Shown: positions 41,756-52,355 of the stretch, piece after piece | How the letters are laid out: each line of letters begins with the position of its first letter | Position numbering within the stretch: the first letter of the stretch is position 1 | Assembly: GCA_026210745.1 (NCBI GenBank) | Contig: CP110631.1 | Coordinates: 310,001-374,000, forward strand | Direction: 5' to 3' | Source of the DNA: Exobasidium rhododendri | Taxonomy: Eukaryota > Basidiomycota > Exobasidiomycetes > Exobasidiales > Exobasidiaceae | DNA length: 64,000 bases | Position numbers and translations under genes: made by a program | The notes under the pieces: model-generated | Database searches by the model: none | Seen by the model: the letters and a program-made list of their open reading frames with translations, nothing else | What the model was told of the DNA's origin: nothing

Positions 41756-42809
41756 CTTTTGTGTGGACAGCACAATTGCTCGAGCGATACTATGGACATG
41801 AGGAAAAGTACTTGCTTTATAGGGAGCGTTTGCACTACGCAGAGTCTTCTTGTTGCTCAGCTTCAAGGAGGGTCTTACCTTTACCCTGGAATTCGACACT
41901 AGGCTGAGTCTCGAAGTCAGATCCTAGCCGGCAACTTAGCCTGCATTGTATTGAGAGGGGCTGATTAGGTTTCAATTCAATACAGCCTCGATATCTGTAC
42001 ATCACAGTCATCTCTCAGTGTCGTGCTCGCATGTCTCTCTTTTCTTTCTTCTGAAGCAGATCACCAACCAAAAGTCTGGGGCAATCTTTCCTGAACTTAA
42101 AACTGAGTGCATCGAGCAACGTCACACCTTCTTGCACACGTTTAGCGCGCGTGGAGCAAGGATCTCTTTAGATTAGCGTTGCTCTGACTTGTATAGCTCA
42201 TCCCACGTGGAGAGATGTGTCCGTGCGAATATCTGTGGAAGAGATGCGCCCTTCCCTTGCAAGATGAACCCGTTCTATATGCAATTTACAGATCTCGTAT
42301 CAAAAAGTAACAAACTCGGTGATACGCTCACTAGCTTACCCGAATTTGTATTGTGCGATTTCCACATTGACGGTAGCTGGCCTGATTAGCGGTTCTACAT
42401 CCACGTCCCAGTTCCGTGACGCCCAAGAATTGTTCCATCTGAGCTTCGCGGATGTTGTTCGGATGCATGACGCAAAGAGCTATCGAGATCTATGGCATCC
42501 CAGGGAAGTGGCGGCGATCCACAAGCTGTGAAGGGATACACAAAGGAGGACAGTGGGAGGGAAGCCAACGAGAGCATCGACGCTAAAGAAGTGGTCACAC
42601 GCACCTATGGCAACGGCGCTTTCGTCTACCACCGGAAGGTATAAAGAGTCGAGCAAATGCTGGTCAAGAGTAGTGAAGGGCACACACACAAAGTATCATC
42701 GCTACCCGGACCTCTCTCCCACTTCCAAAACTCTTCATCACATCCTGATCATTCCTATCTTGTCAATTTGTGACCCCATCAAACTATCCTCCTCCTAATA
42801 CTCTACACA
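41756..42809. other. Intergenic region between the AAA ATPase and the membrane protein
   Basis: A shared upstream region of about 1 kb for two divergent genes. Short ORFs occur but none shows a signal peptide, domain or splice-supported continuation. Confidence 0.4.
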
Positions 42810-43715
42810 ATGACTTGGCCAGCCACGGTACTTGTTGATGCGGTCTTCATCCCGATCTATGCGATTCTGCTGCTCATGTCGTTATTCAACGTCATCAGAC
42901 ACGGTCACGGTAGAGCTGCAGGATACATCTTCCTCGTAATATTCTCTCTTGGTAAGTGTCAGCCCAGAACTGTACCTGCAGGCACATTTGACTCACTCTG
43001 ACTCCCCCCCTTTCATCACCACCAAACAGTCCGACTTGCAGGTAACATCATGCTTGTCGTGGCATACAACCAAAAGTACGACAACTTCTACGTTATCGAG
43101 TGGGGATTCATCTTGCAGAGCCTGGGCTACACATTCTTTCTTTCTGCGACATTGGCCTTCTATCAACGTGCAAAGAACCCTACAAGTGCTGACGGTGTGA
43201 AGGAAAAGCTGTTCAAGAGCCCTGCTAGACTTCTTGGATTAGCCTCCATCGTAGGACTTGTTCTCCTCATCACTGGCTACACCGCTTCCCCTGGAATATT
43301 CCCCAATAGCAGTGGAGCAACGGATCCCAACGCCACGCTCGACATCAAAGCGAAGATTGGAGATTGCATCTTCTGTGCTATCACGATCATCATCGCGCTA
43401 CTTACAGTGACGTCCATCCGCAATCCCCCATCAAATGTTTCAAGGACAATCTTTCTTTTCATTCTGCTAGCCTTGCCTTTCATGGCTGTTCGTATAGGAT
43501 ATGTCACGTATCAGTCCTTTCCCAAAGATCCACTCGATCGTACCTTGTGGAGCAAGATCGTCTTTGACTACATCACGGAGGTCATCGTCGTGCTCACATA
43601 CTTCATTTTGGGCTTTGCAATGAGGAAGACATCCACCACGGACGTGGAGACGATTCAAGAATATAGCTCGAGCGATCAAAAAACCCAGATCACCGAAGAA
43701 TATTCCAAGAACTAA
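42810..43715 (+). CDS. Seven-transmembrane fungal membrane protein (DUF7702-like)
   Basis: Two exons, 42810-42951 and 43030-43715, give 275 aa. About seven hydrophobic segments are visible: VLVDAVFIPIYAILLLMSLF, GYIFLVIFSLG-V, IEWGFILQSLGYTFFLSATL, LLGLASIVGLVLLITGYT, CIFCAITIIIALLTV, TIFLFILLALPFMAVRIGY and IVFDYITEVIVVLTYFILGF. The layout is that of a widespread fungal family with an unknown role, sometimes compared with G-protein-coupled receptors. A short polar C-terminal tail (SSSDQKTQITEEYSKN) lies in the cytosol if the N-terminus is outside. There is no operon-like context. Function is unassigned. Confidence 0.8.
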
Positions 43716-44452
43716 GACCAGGTTTCAGCGATGAATGTCAAGGACCACAAAGTTTCGCCGGGCGATGGATGAAAGCAACAAGAGCATAAATAGGAATAGG
43801 AGGTGTGGCCAAGATCATACTTTCTTTGTCGATGATATGTACTGTACCCCCCTTCTGGCAATATTGACTTCTTGTCTTGACGAAGTAGCCAGACTCTTCT
43901 GCTCCGAGATCGACACAAAGACGAACGTAATTTAGCATACTTTACACGTAAAAATAAACTCGCCACAAGCACAAAGCCACGATTGTGGGATTGACCTTTC
44001 ATTTGATCCTACAGATTCCAAGACCGCTCCGGCATAAGATCACCCTTCTCGCTTTAACGGCCGAGGTGCGATCTTTGCTTGACTCCTTACTGATGTACTT
44101 ACTGGACATGTACTTTGCTTCCCTTTGGTCTGGTCGATATTCGCGATCCACGGCTTTGATCTTCTGGAACGCGCCCACTCTATTGGTATGGGGTGCGCCT
44201 TGATTGCGCAAATAAGTGGAGGCTATTCGCACCGCGCACAATGATCAAAAAGGTAAGAGAAAAAAGAGTCTAAAGTACGGGAAGCCCACGTCTAGATGAA
44301 GAGAGCGCAGCTAAAATTAAGATTAGAGCTGCAATGGAAGAGTGGCCTGGTGCTTGATAGAACTATGAAGACGAACGAGTAAGCCCTCCATCACAAAGTA
44401 AGAAGGGCTCTCTCTGCTGGAAGAGAGTAGCACGATCTCATCATCTGCAACA
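43716..44452. other. Intergenic region before the oxidoreductase pseudogene
   Basis: No coding frame with support. It probably holds the 3' flank of the membrane-protein gene and the promoter of the next gene. Confidence 0.4.
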
Positions 44453-45442
44453 ATGGCTCAGTTACGGACAATGCGGGCTGTCGTGCTGCGTAATCCTGGC
44501 CCTCCTTCGGCACTCAAGCTGGAGGACATCCCGATACCCACACCGCAAGCCGATCAAGTCTTGATAAAGGTGAAAGCGTTTGGCCTGAATCGAAGCGAGA
44601 TGTTTACAAGGCAGGGCCATTCACCAGGTGTCACCTTTCCAAGAGTCTTGGGAATTGAAGCAGTCGGCTTGGTGCACGAGTGTCCTGGTGGTCACTTTGA
44701 AGAGGGAGACGTAGTAGCGACTGCAATGGGCGGATTGGGACGAGCCTTTGATGGAGGATATGCAGAGTACACTTGCCCTCCTTCTAATCAGGTACAGCTT
44801 CTCTACAAGCGATCCGAAAAGGTCAGTGTGGACTGGAAGATTCTAGGAGCAATTCCCGAAATGTTCCAAACAGCATGGGGCAGCCTGCATACATCCTTGC
44901 AGTTGAAAAAGGGGGACAGCCTTCTCATACGGGGTGGGACCACGAGCGTTGGGCTGGCAGCAGCTAGTCTGGCGAAAAAGCTAGGAGTCGAAGTCTATTC
45001 CACAACACGATCGAAGGAAAAGAAGCATATTCTGACCAAGGCTGGAGTAGACCATGCTCTTGTGGACGAGGGATCCATGGCTACGTCAATGCCTTGCAAG
45101 GTGGACAAGGTTTTGGAGCTCATAGGCACAAAGACACTACATGATTCCCTGCAATGTGCCAAGACGGGAGGCATAGTATGCATGACGGGCATAGTGGGCA
45201 ATGCCTGAAAACTCAACGACTTGAATCCTATGGAATTCATCCCTACTGGAGTCTGCCTGACCAGCTATGCTGGAGGTTCGTCAGACTTTATGAAAACTCC
45301 GTTCAGCAAGATTGTGAAGTGGGTTCAGGATGGCGAGATCAACGTGCCTATCGGAAAAGTCTTCAACATCGAAGAAATAGTTGAAGCGCACGAATTTATG
45401 GAGTCGAACAATGCTGGAGGGAAGATTGTGGTCCTCACGTAA
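44453..45442 (+). pseudogene. Zinc-binding-type dehydrogenase / quinone oxidoreductase, interrupted by one in-frame TGA
   Basis: The reading frame of a 329-aa medium-chain NADPH:quinone-reductase-like enzyme is preserved from end to end. [47 protein letters not shown], the cofactor loop [15 protein letters not shown] and the C-terminal HEFMESNNAGGKIVVLT are all present. A TGA at 45206-45208 (VGNA-stop-KLNDLNPME) falls where relatives carry a tryptophan (the family pattern is GN-x-W). One TGG-to-TGA change explains it. No intron consensus surrounds it, and other genes here use TGA as a normal stop, so recoding is unlikely. The read-through motif TGA-CTA is absent. It is therefore a recent pseudogene, a truncated 251-aa protein lacking the last quarter of the fold, or a sequencing error. 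Its 3' end faces the damaged D-amino-acid oxidase gene. Confidence 0.8.
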
Positions 45443-45559
45443 GAAGATATAATGTCAGTCGCAACGGCATGGCGGATTCCGGTAAAGCACTTGGATATGA
45501 GCATAGAGTGCAGTGATTCCACAACATACTTCAAGAGCAACATATGAAGACAAGTTACA

Positions 45560-46831
45560 TCACATAAAGTGTTGAGGAGTGTCGAGCACTTGATCTAAAG
45601 CCTCATCTACTTCCAACGCAACACCAACACTACGCTGATATCCAGCTCCACCCAACCCATAAGCATGAAGAATAGCAATGCCTCCTCCTCCCCCACCATC
45701 AATCTCAATTCTTGGACCCGCTATTCTTTTCGGTCTGAAGCCTACATTGACTTTCAGGACCTTGATCTTATCCCATTCTTTCCTATGTCCCTTGCTCTCG
45801 CCATCTAGGTCTGACCAAGACGGAATCAGAGCTGGCCACAGAGTTGCCGAGTCGCGAAGGATTCTTGCCGTCTGCTTGGTGTCTTCTTCCTTTTCGATCC
45901 GATCAGGCTCGTAAGAACCGCCCAGAATGACCAGGCCTGAACGAGCTCGAGGTATGATATACGACAGCTCATGGTATGTATCTTGCCTTGCTTCTTTGGC
46001 AACTGTAGATGAGAAGGAGTTGACTCCAGTGAAGATTCTTGGCTCTACACCGGCCGGCAACTGTACTAAGAGAGTCTGTTCGCGGATAAAGTGGCAGGAA
46101 TTGTCTTCACTCTGTACAAGCTCTTGTGCACCCAATCCTCTGAAGCATTAATGACTACCTTTGCATTTGGGTAGATGTCCTTTATGGAATGTAAGGTCGG
46201 AACCTCCATGCGGTGTACTTTCACCAGACCATCGGAGGAAGTAAGCGTTTTAAGGTTCACCAAAGTACGGAAGAGGAGGAGGAGGTAGGCCGGTGCATCT
46301 AGGCAGAATGACTTGTAATGCAGGACCCCAGGATCCTCTGCCCGTCCCGGCTGCACTTTGAACTGCAGTCAAGCATGTCAAATCAAAGTTGAGAGGTACA
46401 GGAAAGGAAATGTACTCACATCTAAGACTGTGTCTTTCCACCATGGATTGCTCCACAGTCCTTGCTGGTCTTTCTCAACATGCTTTTCAACGTCAACGAG
46501 GGCTAATATCTCCGGCGGTATCTCCTTGCTGTGCGTCCTAGTGATCCAGTCCTCGTAGGTTTGGCGTTCCCACTTGGCTTCCCGGCTTCCTCCCGGCGCA
46601 AAAGCAGACCAATCAGCGCCTGCCCAGACCGACGCAAACAGCTGCGAATAGGGATCATCGCAAGGCAAGTCTCTGGCGACAATGCTCAGCTTCAAAGAAG
46701 GTCGGCTGCGACGCAATCGATGAGCAATGGCCAGGCCGGTTACTATAGCGAGATAGTTAGCTCTGAGTAAGCACGTAAATTCGCATACACTTAATGCCTG
46801 CTCCTACGATGACGACTTCTTCGCTCGCCAT
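45560..46831 (-). pseudogene. D-amino-acid oxidase, frameshifted
   Basis: This is the homologue of FAD-dependent DAAO, which turns D-amino acids into keto acids, ammonia and H2O2. Parts run in order: VVIVGAGI (46831-46789), then LKLSIVARDLP and FASVWAGADWSAF (46742-46420), then CLDAPAYLLLLFRTLVN through to HAYGLGGAGYQRSVG near the end (46362-45560), all typical of fungal DAAO. Within the last exon, the conserved VINASGLGA is broken by two extra bases (AG repeated at 46138-46141) that shift the frame; both flanking frames match the family. The first exon junction is also odd: the only good donor (GTATGC) would place two extra residues inside the GxGxxG loop. No SKL-type peroxisomal end is seen. 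I call it a recently inactivated gene, with assembly error as the alternative. Confidence 0.78.
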
Positions 46832-47562
46832 TCTTAGATGTGAGCAGCCTTCCTTGCACCCTGAAGGTATCGTATGACACCAGATTCCATCTCAATTTCA
46901 CGAAGTGGGACTAAATCCAGGTAAAGAGCAAGACATTATCCGGTCTCCGTGCGAATGGGTACTGGAACGATGTGGAGTGGCGACCCCGGCTCAGAACACG
47001 TGTCATATTTATAAGGACACCTTCGCGTTTGGAACCGTCATTTCTACAACGCTCCATAGCCCCCATTCCACTACAATGGTCAAAATACTTTCCATCGTTT
47101 TCAGGTCATTATTCGGCACTGTTGAGCAATCTTTGACTGAGATTGCAGCAGAAGCACTGAACTTGATGTTGTAAAAGCAGATACATACATATGTGAAATT
47201 CAGCTCTGTGAATGCTACACAAATCTTGCTCCTTGAACGGACTCAAAAGGCTACAATGAAAGCTGTGAAGAAGAGACATCCAATCAGGTCCTTATGAGGG
47301 AATCACTACTTAAGTCGTATAAGAGGCGGTTCTGCCGCTACATTGTGCAAAACTTAGGTAGGGCCATCACCGGACCCACATTTCAAATCTAAGTCGGTCT
47401 TCAAGCGGCTCGACTCTCTCCTTCGGGTGATCAATGTCAATTGAGCACATCTTCAAGCGTTTCAGACTACGTACCCCGCTTTACATATAGGACAAGACAA
47501 AAGTGGGAAGAGACACAGAGAAATGTAGGACGATAACAGGCCTCTCAGCAACGTGACCGACA
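46832..47562. other. Intergenic region with a possible micro-ORF
   Basis: A TATA-like stretch (near 47005-47014) precedes an ATG at 47076 that opens a 32-codon frame (MVKILSIVFRSLFG...) ending at 47174. It has no relative here and could be chance. Confidence 0.25.
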
Positions 47563-48543
47563 TTACTTGCTCTCCAGGACCCCCGTCACGCCGGGCTCAA
47601 TCGACTCGAGGATCTTGCTCAACTCCGTCCAGACCCTTTTCCCTGTTTCTGCTCCTCCTTTGCTCTTGACGTACGCAGACACTGCTGAATCATCTACCTT
47701 ACCATCGGACATGTACTGACCATGCGAATCGGGTGCGGCAGTAGCAGAATGATACAACGTTCGGCTTCCCATTTCTGTTGTACGAGCCAGAATGAATTGT
47801 ATGATTGACACGACGATGGAGAATACGAATCCGACATCGCGCATCAATCCTGAGTGACACATGCCTGGATTGAGCATGTTGAGCGTCACATTGCTGTCTT
47901 GTAGGAGAGGTGCAATATGTCGAACGACTAGAACTTCTAGTAGTTTGCTTGTCATGTAACGATCCTTCATGTTTTTCGGTGAATTATTGTCCAGAGCAGC
48001 AAAGACACTTGCCTCTTTACCTTCCGAGAACTTTGCCCACCCGTGCACTTCGGAAGAGACGATCGTCAAGCGTGGCTTGAAGCCGAATTCTTTAGCGACG
48101 CTTTTCAGCTTAGGCACCATAAGTAGTGCGAGCAGGAAGGTGCTGATCACGTTGACAGTGATGGTCTGTTCGTGCCCTTCGGATAAAGAAAACTTCTGTG
48201 TTGAAATTCCAGCATTTTCGACGAGAGCATCGATTCTTGGTAAAGTAGAAGAAGCTCGAGATGCAAAAGCCTTGACCGAATCGTACGACGAAAGATCGAG
48301 AGGCCACACCTCTATGACTGATTTACCACAGCCGGTGCTTTCCTCTATTTCTCTCTTCGCTATTGCTCCCGCCTTGGTGTTTCGCACGGCCAAGATCAAC
48401 TTCGACACCTTCAATCTCGCAAAATGACGAGCGGCTTCCTTGCCCAATCCTGAGTTGGAACCGGTCACTATGATCGTCTGACCTTCACACGAGGCAGAGG
48501 GGTACGCTATTTTGACGAAGAATTGAGAGTAGAGGAAGCCCAT
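47563..48543 (-). CDS. Short-chain dehydrogenase/reductase (retinol-dehydrogenase/WWOX-like)
   Basis: This is a single-exon, 326-aa NAD(P)-dependent oxidoreductase. The cofactor motif is TGSNSGLG at residues about 27-34. ALVENAGIS is the NAG motif. IVSSEVH supplies the catalytic Ser, and DRYMTSK the Tyr-x3-Lys pair; LNPGMCHSGL follows the active site. The pattern is that of fungal retinol-dehydrogenase-like SDRs, often found in secondary or xenobiotic metabolism. A hydrophobic patch (FVFSIVVSIIQFILA) may hold it to membranes. A TATAAG box lies about 65 nt upstream, near 48608-48613. It sits between the broken D-amino-acid oxidase and an intact regulator, but no shared control is visible. The substrate is unknown. 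Confidence 0.88.
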   Translation of the reverse strand: MGFLYSQFFVKIAYPSASCEGQTIIVTGSNSGLGKEAARHFARLKVSKLILAVRNTKAGAIAKREIEESTGCGKSVIEVWPLDLSSYDSVKAFASRASSTLPRIDALVENAGISTQKFSLSEGHEQTITVNVISTFLLALLMVPKLKSVAKEFGFKPRLTIVSSEVHGWAKFSEGKEASVFAALDNNSPKNMKDRYMTSKLLEVLVVRHIAPLLQDSNVTLNMLNPGMCHSGLMRDVGFVFSIVVSIIQFILARTTEMGSRTLYHSATAAPDSHGQYMSDGKVDDSAVSAYVKSKGGAETGKRVWTELSKILESIEPGVTGVLESK

Positions 48544-49202
48544 GATGAGAGACGAGATGAAATGTTGTGCAGGAAAGCGATGGGACAGTGGAAGAGATTG
48601 CCGTCTTACTTATAGACGTTGAGCAAGCTGAGCGAGTGAGAATGCTGAGCAGCAAGAGGGATGGGTTCACCATTCTCCGCAGAGCGCCAATCAAGTCCAC
48701 CTTTACATCCGCCTGCAATTCCACCACTATCTCCACCAGCACGCTCACCTTATAGGGAGCGCTCGGTCACTAGCGGAAATGTCTATAAAGGCGGATTAGA
48801 GCTTATTGTATGCAGCAATCGACAAGCATTACGCGTCCAGTACTTTCAAGAAGATTAGTGTACAGGACTGGGGCAGAGTCACATACAGTACTGCAATTCA
48901 AAATACTCCGCAGGACAATAACTCCACGGATGGGGCCCGAAGGTTGTCCTCAGCGGCCTTCACCGACTTCCTTTAATTACGAGCGCCCAATGTAGACAAG
49001 TCATAATTATACTGGTATTAAAAGGAACAACAAAGGGTAGAGTAGAGATGGTGACGATTATGGGAGATGATTCTGAGAGGTATGTGTCGGAAATATCGTA
49101 GTCTATTAAAACGTTGGTCATTATAGCACGTACACGGGAATACGGGCTGACTCCCTTTGCAAACAAGTACTCGAGGACTGTGTACCATCCCCGGGAGGCA
49201 GG
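48544..49202. other. Intergenic region upstream of the SDR
   Basis: This is the promoter of the SDR and the 3' flank of the first Zn2Cys6 regulator. Nothing else is supported. Confidence 0.4.
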
Positions 49203-51576
49203 CTATGGTGCCGCTGAATTCTCCCAGTCAGTACCTCCATCAAGAGTCAGAAACATTCGTTCCAGCGTTGGAAGATCTATGAAGAAATCGGCCAATGCTT
49301 CGTCAATGTCGAGACAACCGCCATCGGATTGCGAAAGACTAGCTTGAGTAGAAGGATCTTGAAGATACGCAATCTCGGCGTCAGTGGAGACCGCGTGATC
49401 TATCTGCTCTGCGACGAGAGAGACAAGATAAGCCTCATCGACAGTGTGGGTACTTTCTGCCACTTTGACCAGATTAAGGTTCCTCTGAAGAATGCGGTGT
49501 AGTAGCTTTGAGCACCCATGACAAATGTCTGTTGTGAGTCTTTGAACTTCCGAAAGTGTACTACGTCGAGCAAAGACTACCAGAAAGTTGCGAGCCAAGA
49601 GTGAATAGTGCACACAAGTGAGCAAATTTCCTCTCGAGATCGTCGCCTGACTCTGCGAGGTAGAGCACATAGCGCCATTCTTCTGCACGCCCCTGCTGGA
49701 ACTGTATCGGTGCCAATACATAGCACTGTCGAGCAAATCCTTGGCTTGCCCGTGGATGAATTTGGGAACAAACACCCAATTTGGATGCCCTACTACGAGT
49801 TGACGAGGTGAGCCAATGACTCGTTCAATCAGCTCTTTGGCAGCGTCCAATTTGCGTCGGTTTAGTAGCCATTGCACCGTCTTTTCATCTACACGCATCG
49901 GTGCTGAGCCGAAGACGTTGCTATTCACATCGTGTCGCACCAGTCTTGTGCCAAACGCACCGTACAGCTGTTGCGCTATTGCACGTTTCAGGTGCGCCAC
50001 AGAGAGAATCAAGACGCCCTGTTGAGCAGGACAAAGAAGATTTGCATGTTGAGCAGTCGATGTGCTGATCATCCGTTCAAACGACTGCAAGTCAGAGTCT
50101 AGTTCCGTCGCTATCTTCTCCGCATCGACAGGCCACTGGAATCTTGGCGACCGTACGCTGGCTAGCTTGTCTAGATACCGTCCGGCAAGTGCAGCGATCC
50201 GTACAGAAGCGCCCTCAAATGGCGTGAGGGCAGGTCCAAAAAGATCACCGGAGTGATGTCCAGGCGTCACGCCACAGCTAAAGCATTCTGGCGAGGTACT
50301 TTGCTCGCTGTCGACGCTGCAAAGCTCCGAGAAGGGTACATGACCAAAATAATCATTCAAGCAGATGTTAATATGCCGTCCTTGGAGCATATATCCAGAG
50401 CCGGTGTACAGCGAAATCATTCTTCAAAGAGGCCACAGTGGTTCTGTGTAAGCGTACTGCCACACAAAAAGACAACAGGGTACCGCTCACCTGTCTGCGC
50501 CGAAATATAAACAGAAAGAACGGTACAGCAGAAGATCGTGCTCTTTCCGCCATCGTATTGCGGAAAGTTGTTCATCCAAAGCTTCATTTACTGCGCCATT
50601 GTGAAAATGATACTGATGGTAGCCATTGCGCTGCATGCGTGCTATATCTACCAACGTTCCATCAATGAAAGGCATCGTCAGGCCTATGCTCTTTTCATAC
50701 TTGCGTATCAGTAATAGACTGGCAAACAGTTCTGCTTGACAAGACTTGTGATTCGTCTGGACCAGATCAGTTGCGATACTAGCACAAGTGATGTGATATG
50801 CTGTTTCTGCGATTTCTGCCGCTCCTTCAAAACCTTGTCTGGATGCTGCGTCAAGAGTAACAAGAGTGGCTTCCACGCTTGCGGGGCAGAGAAGCGCAAC
50901 GAGCGCCAAAGTAGCCAATGCAAAGTTTTCGAGCTCATCCCATAACCCTGAAAAGTCTTCGCCAGTCTCTTCCTGCTCAATGGTCAGTCGGTGTAATCTG
51001 GATCCTGAAAGTAAGTGATAGAAGACGTCACACTCTTCAATGTAGATGGCAACCGCCTGTCGAAGAAAGTAAGGATGCTTGATGAGACTACGCATCCGCT
51101 GTGTTGTGGATGGAATGGAGAGGGCGCTACTTGATGCAACGCTTTCTTTACGAAAATTATCGCTAGTCGGATAAGACGAAATGGTCATTGGTGACGTCTC
51201 CAGGGATATCGTGTCGATGATGCGTGGTGGAGACGGCACCGCATTTCTACCCGGCACGGCGCTCTTGCGTCTCTTCTCTTCCCGCTGACCGTGTGAGCTA
51301 TAATTAGTACCACCACCTTCCAAGCCAGAATTTATCACCTCAACGCTCACGATTGTCACTTGCGCTCGCTCGAATGTGCAACATTCTTTGTCCTCCGAGC
51401 AGCGACTGCACGGTGCACCTCGATCGCACTGCAAGAAACTTATCAGCCATCGGCTTCAAGACCTTTCACTCTGTGTGGGAAGAGCTTACCATTCGCTTTA
51501 TTAGTCGGCATCTGTCACACGAAAGTCGAGCTCTCCTCCGCTTTGCTTTGGGATTTGAGACGTGTGAGTCACTCAT
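49203..51576 (-). CDS. Zn2Cys6 transcription factor with fungal-specific regulatory domain (TF1)
   Basis: Three exons, 51576-51490, 51428-50491 and 50421-49203, give 747 aa. The binuclear zinc cluster is near the N-terminus, with cysteines at residues 20, 23, 30, 36, 39 and 46 (RLSCDRCRLIKRM-CDRGAPC-SRC), split by the first intron exactly before the third cysteine. The middle domain shows the usual landmarks: ENFALATLALVALLCPASVEATLV, LLYRSFCLYFGADR-MISLYTGSGYMLQG and NDYFGHVPF. Such proteins activate catabolic or secondary-metabolite genes by binding CGG repeats. It is intact, unlike the second regulator just upstream. With the nitrilase and transporter on the far side, it may be the working controller of this accessory region, but that is inference. 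Confidence 0.88.
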
Positions 51577-52355
51577 GACGACCCAACGGAGGTAGGGCTG
51601 AACACTTTCGGGCTGGAAATGACAGTGCTAAACAGAAAAGGTATCACTGATCTGGGCGCGTAAATTAAGGAAATCTATCTCCACTGCTTCTCGCCAGTGT
51701 GCTTCTTTAAATCCACGTTAGGACACGCTAAGATGTCTTATGTCCACTGCAAGCCTCTACTCTACTCAATTATTTGGCGCCTAAGGTAGGACTCATGCAC
51801 ACACCATCAGATTTGGAGCATTGACGGGATATTCTTGGGCCGTGCCAACACTTACAATCCTCAACACTGAGAAGGAACATTCACGTACTTTTTATCGGCC
51901 ATTATTTATGACTAACGCATTATCAGACGAGCAGGTATGCAATAGAAAGTATCATCGTATTTCGGTTTGATTCGACTCACACCTATTTTTCACCTCGTTG
52001 CACCGGGAACACTGGTAGTGCCTTTTGGTGATTAGATGTGCACCGGAACAAGTGCAATGCCCCCTCGACAGCGATTGGTATATCACAAATCGGCACGACT
52101 GAGCAGCTGCCTGAGGCGCTCGAGCTGTGTGACTTTGAGCTACAAAGCCAACCCCTTTCTTTCTCGCTGTAAATGATGTAGAGTTCCATGCTGCGGTCTC
52201 TTCCATTTCATGTATGGTACTTGTATTATGGTGACCTTCACGAACGGCCAACTTGACAAGTTTCTTGAGCGTCCTGCCATTTAAGCGAACAGTCTTGCTC
52301 GTCCTGCTCTAATTCGTTGCTGTTTCAGAGGCTGCTGCAACACGTACTTAGTAGG
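51577..52355. other. Intergenic region between two Zn2Cys6 regulator genes
   Basis: A minus-strand frame (51952-52251) contains a cysteine-containing stretch that vaguely recalls a zinc cluster but lacks the right spacing. I regard it as chance; nothing else is seen. Confidence 0.35.

Noticed and set aside
47076-47174. 32-codon ORF considered as a pheromone precursor
   Set aside because: It lacks the C-terminal CaaX motif of basidiomycete pheromones and has no other support.
51952-52251. Possible third zinc cluster (CSRCNEVKNRC) on the minus strand
   Set aside because: The remaining cysteines are not at Zn2Cys6 spacing and there is no start or splice support.
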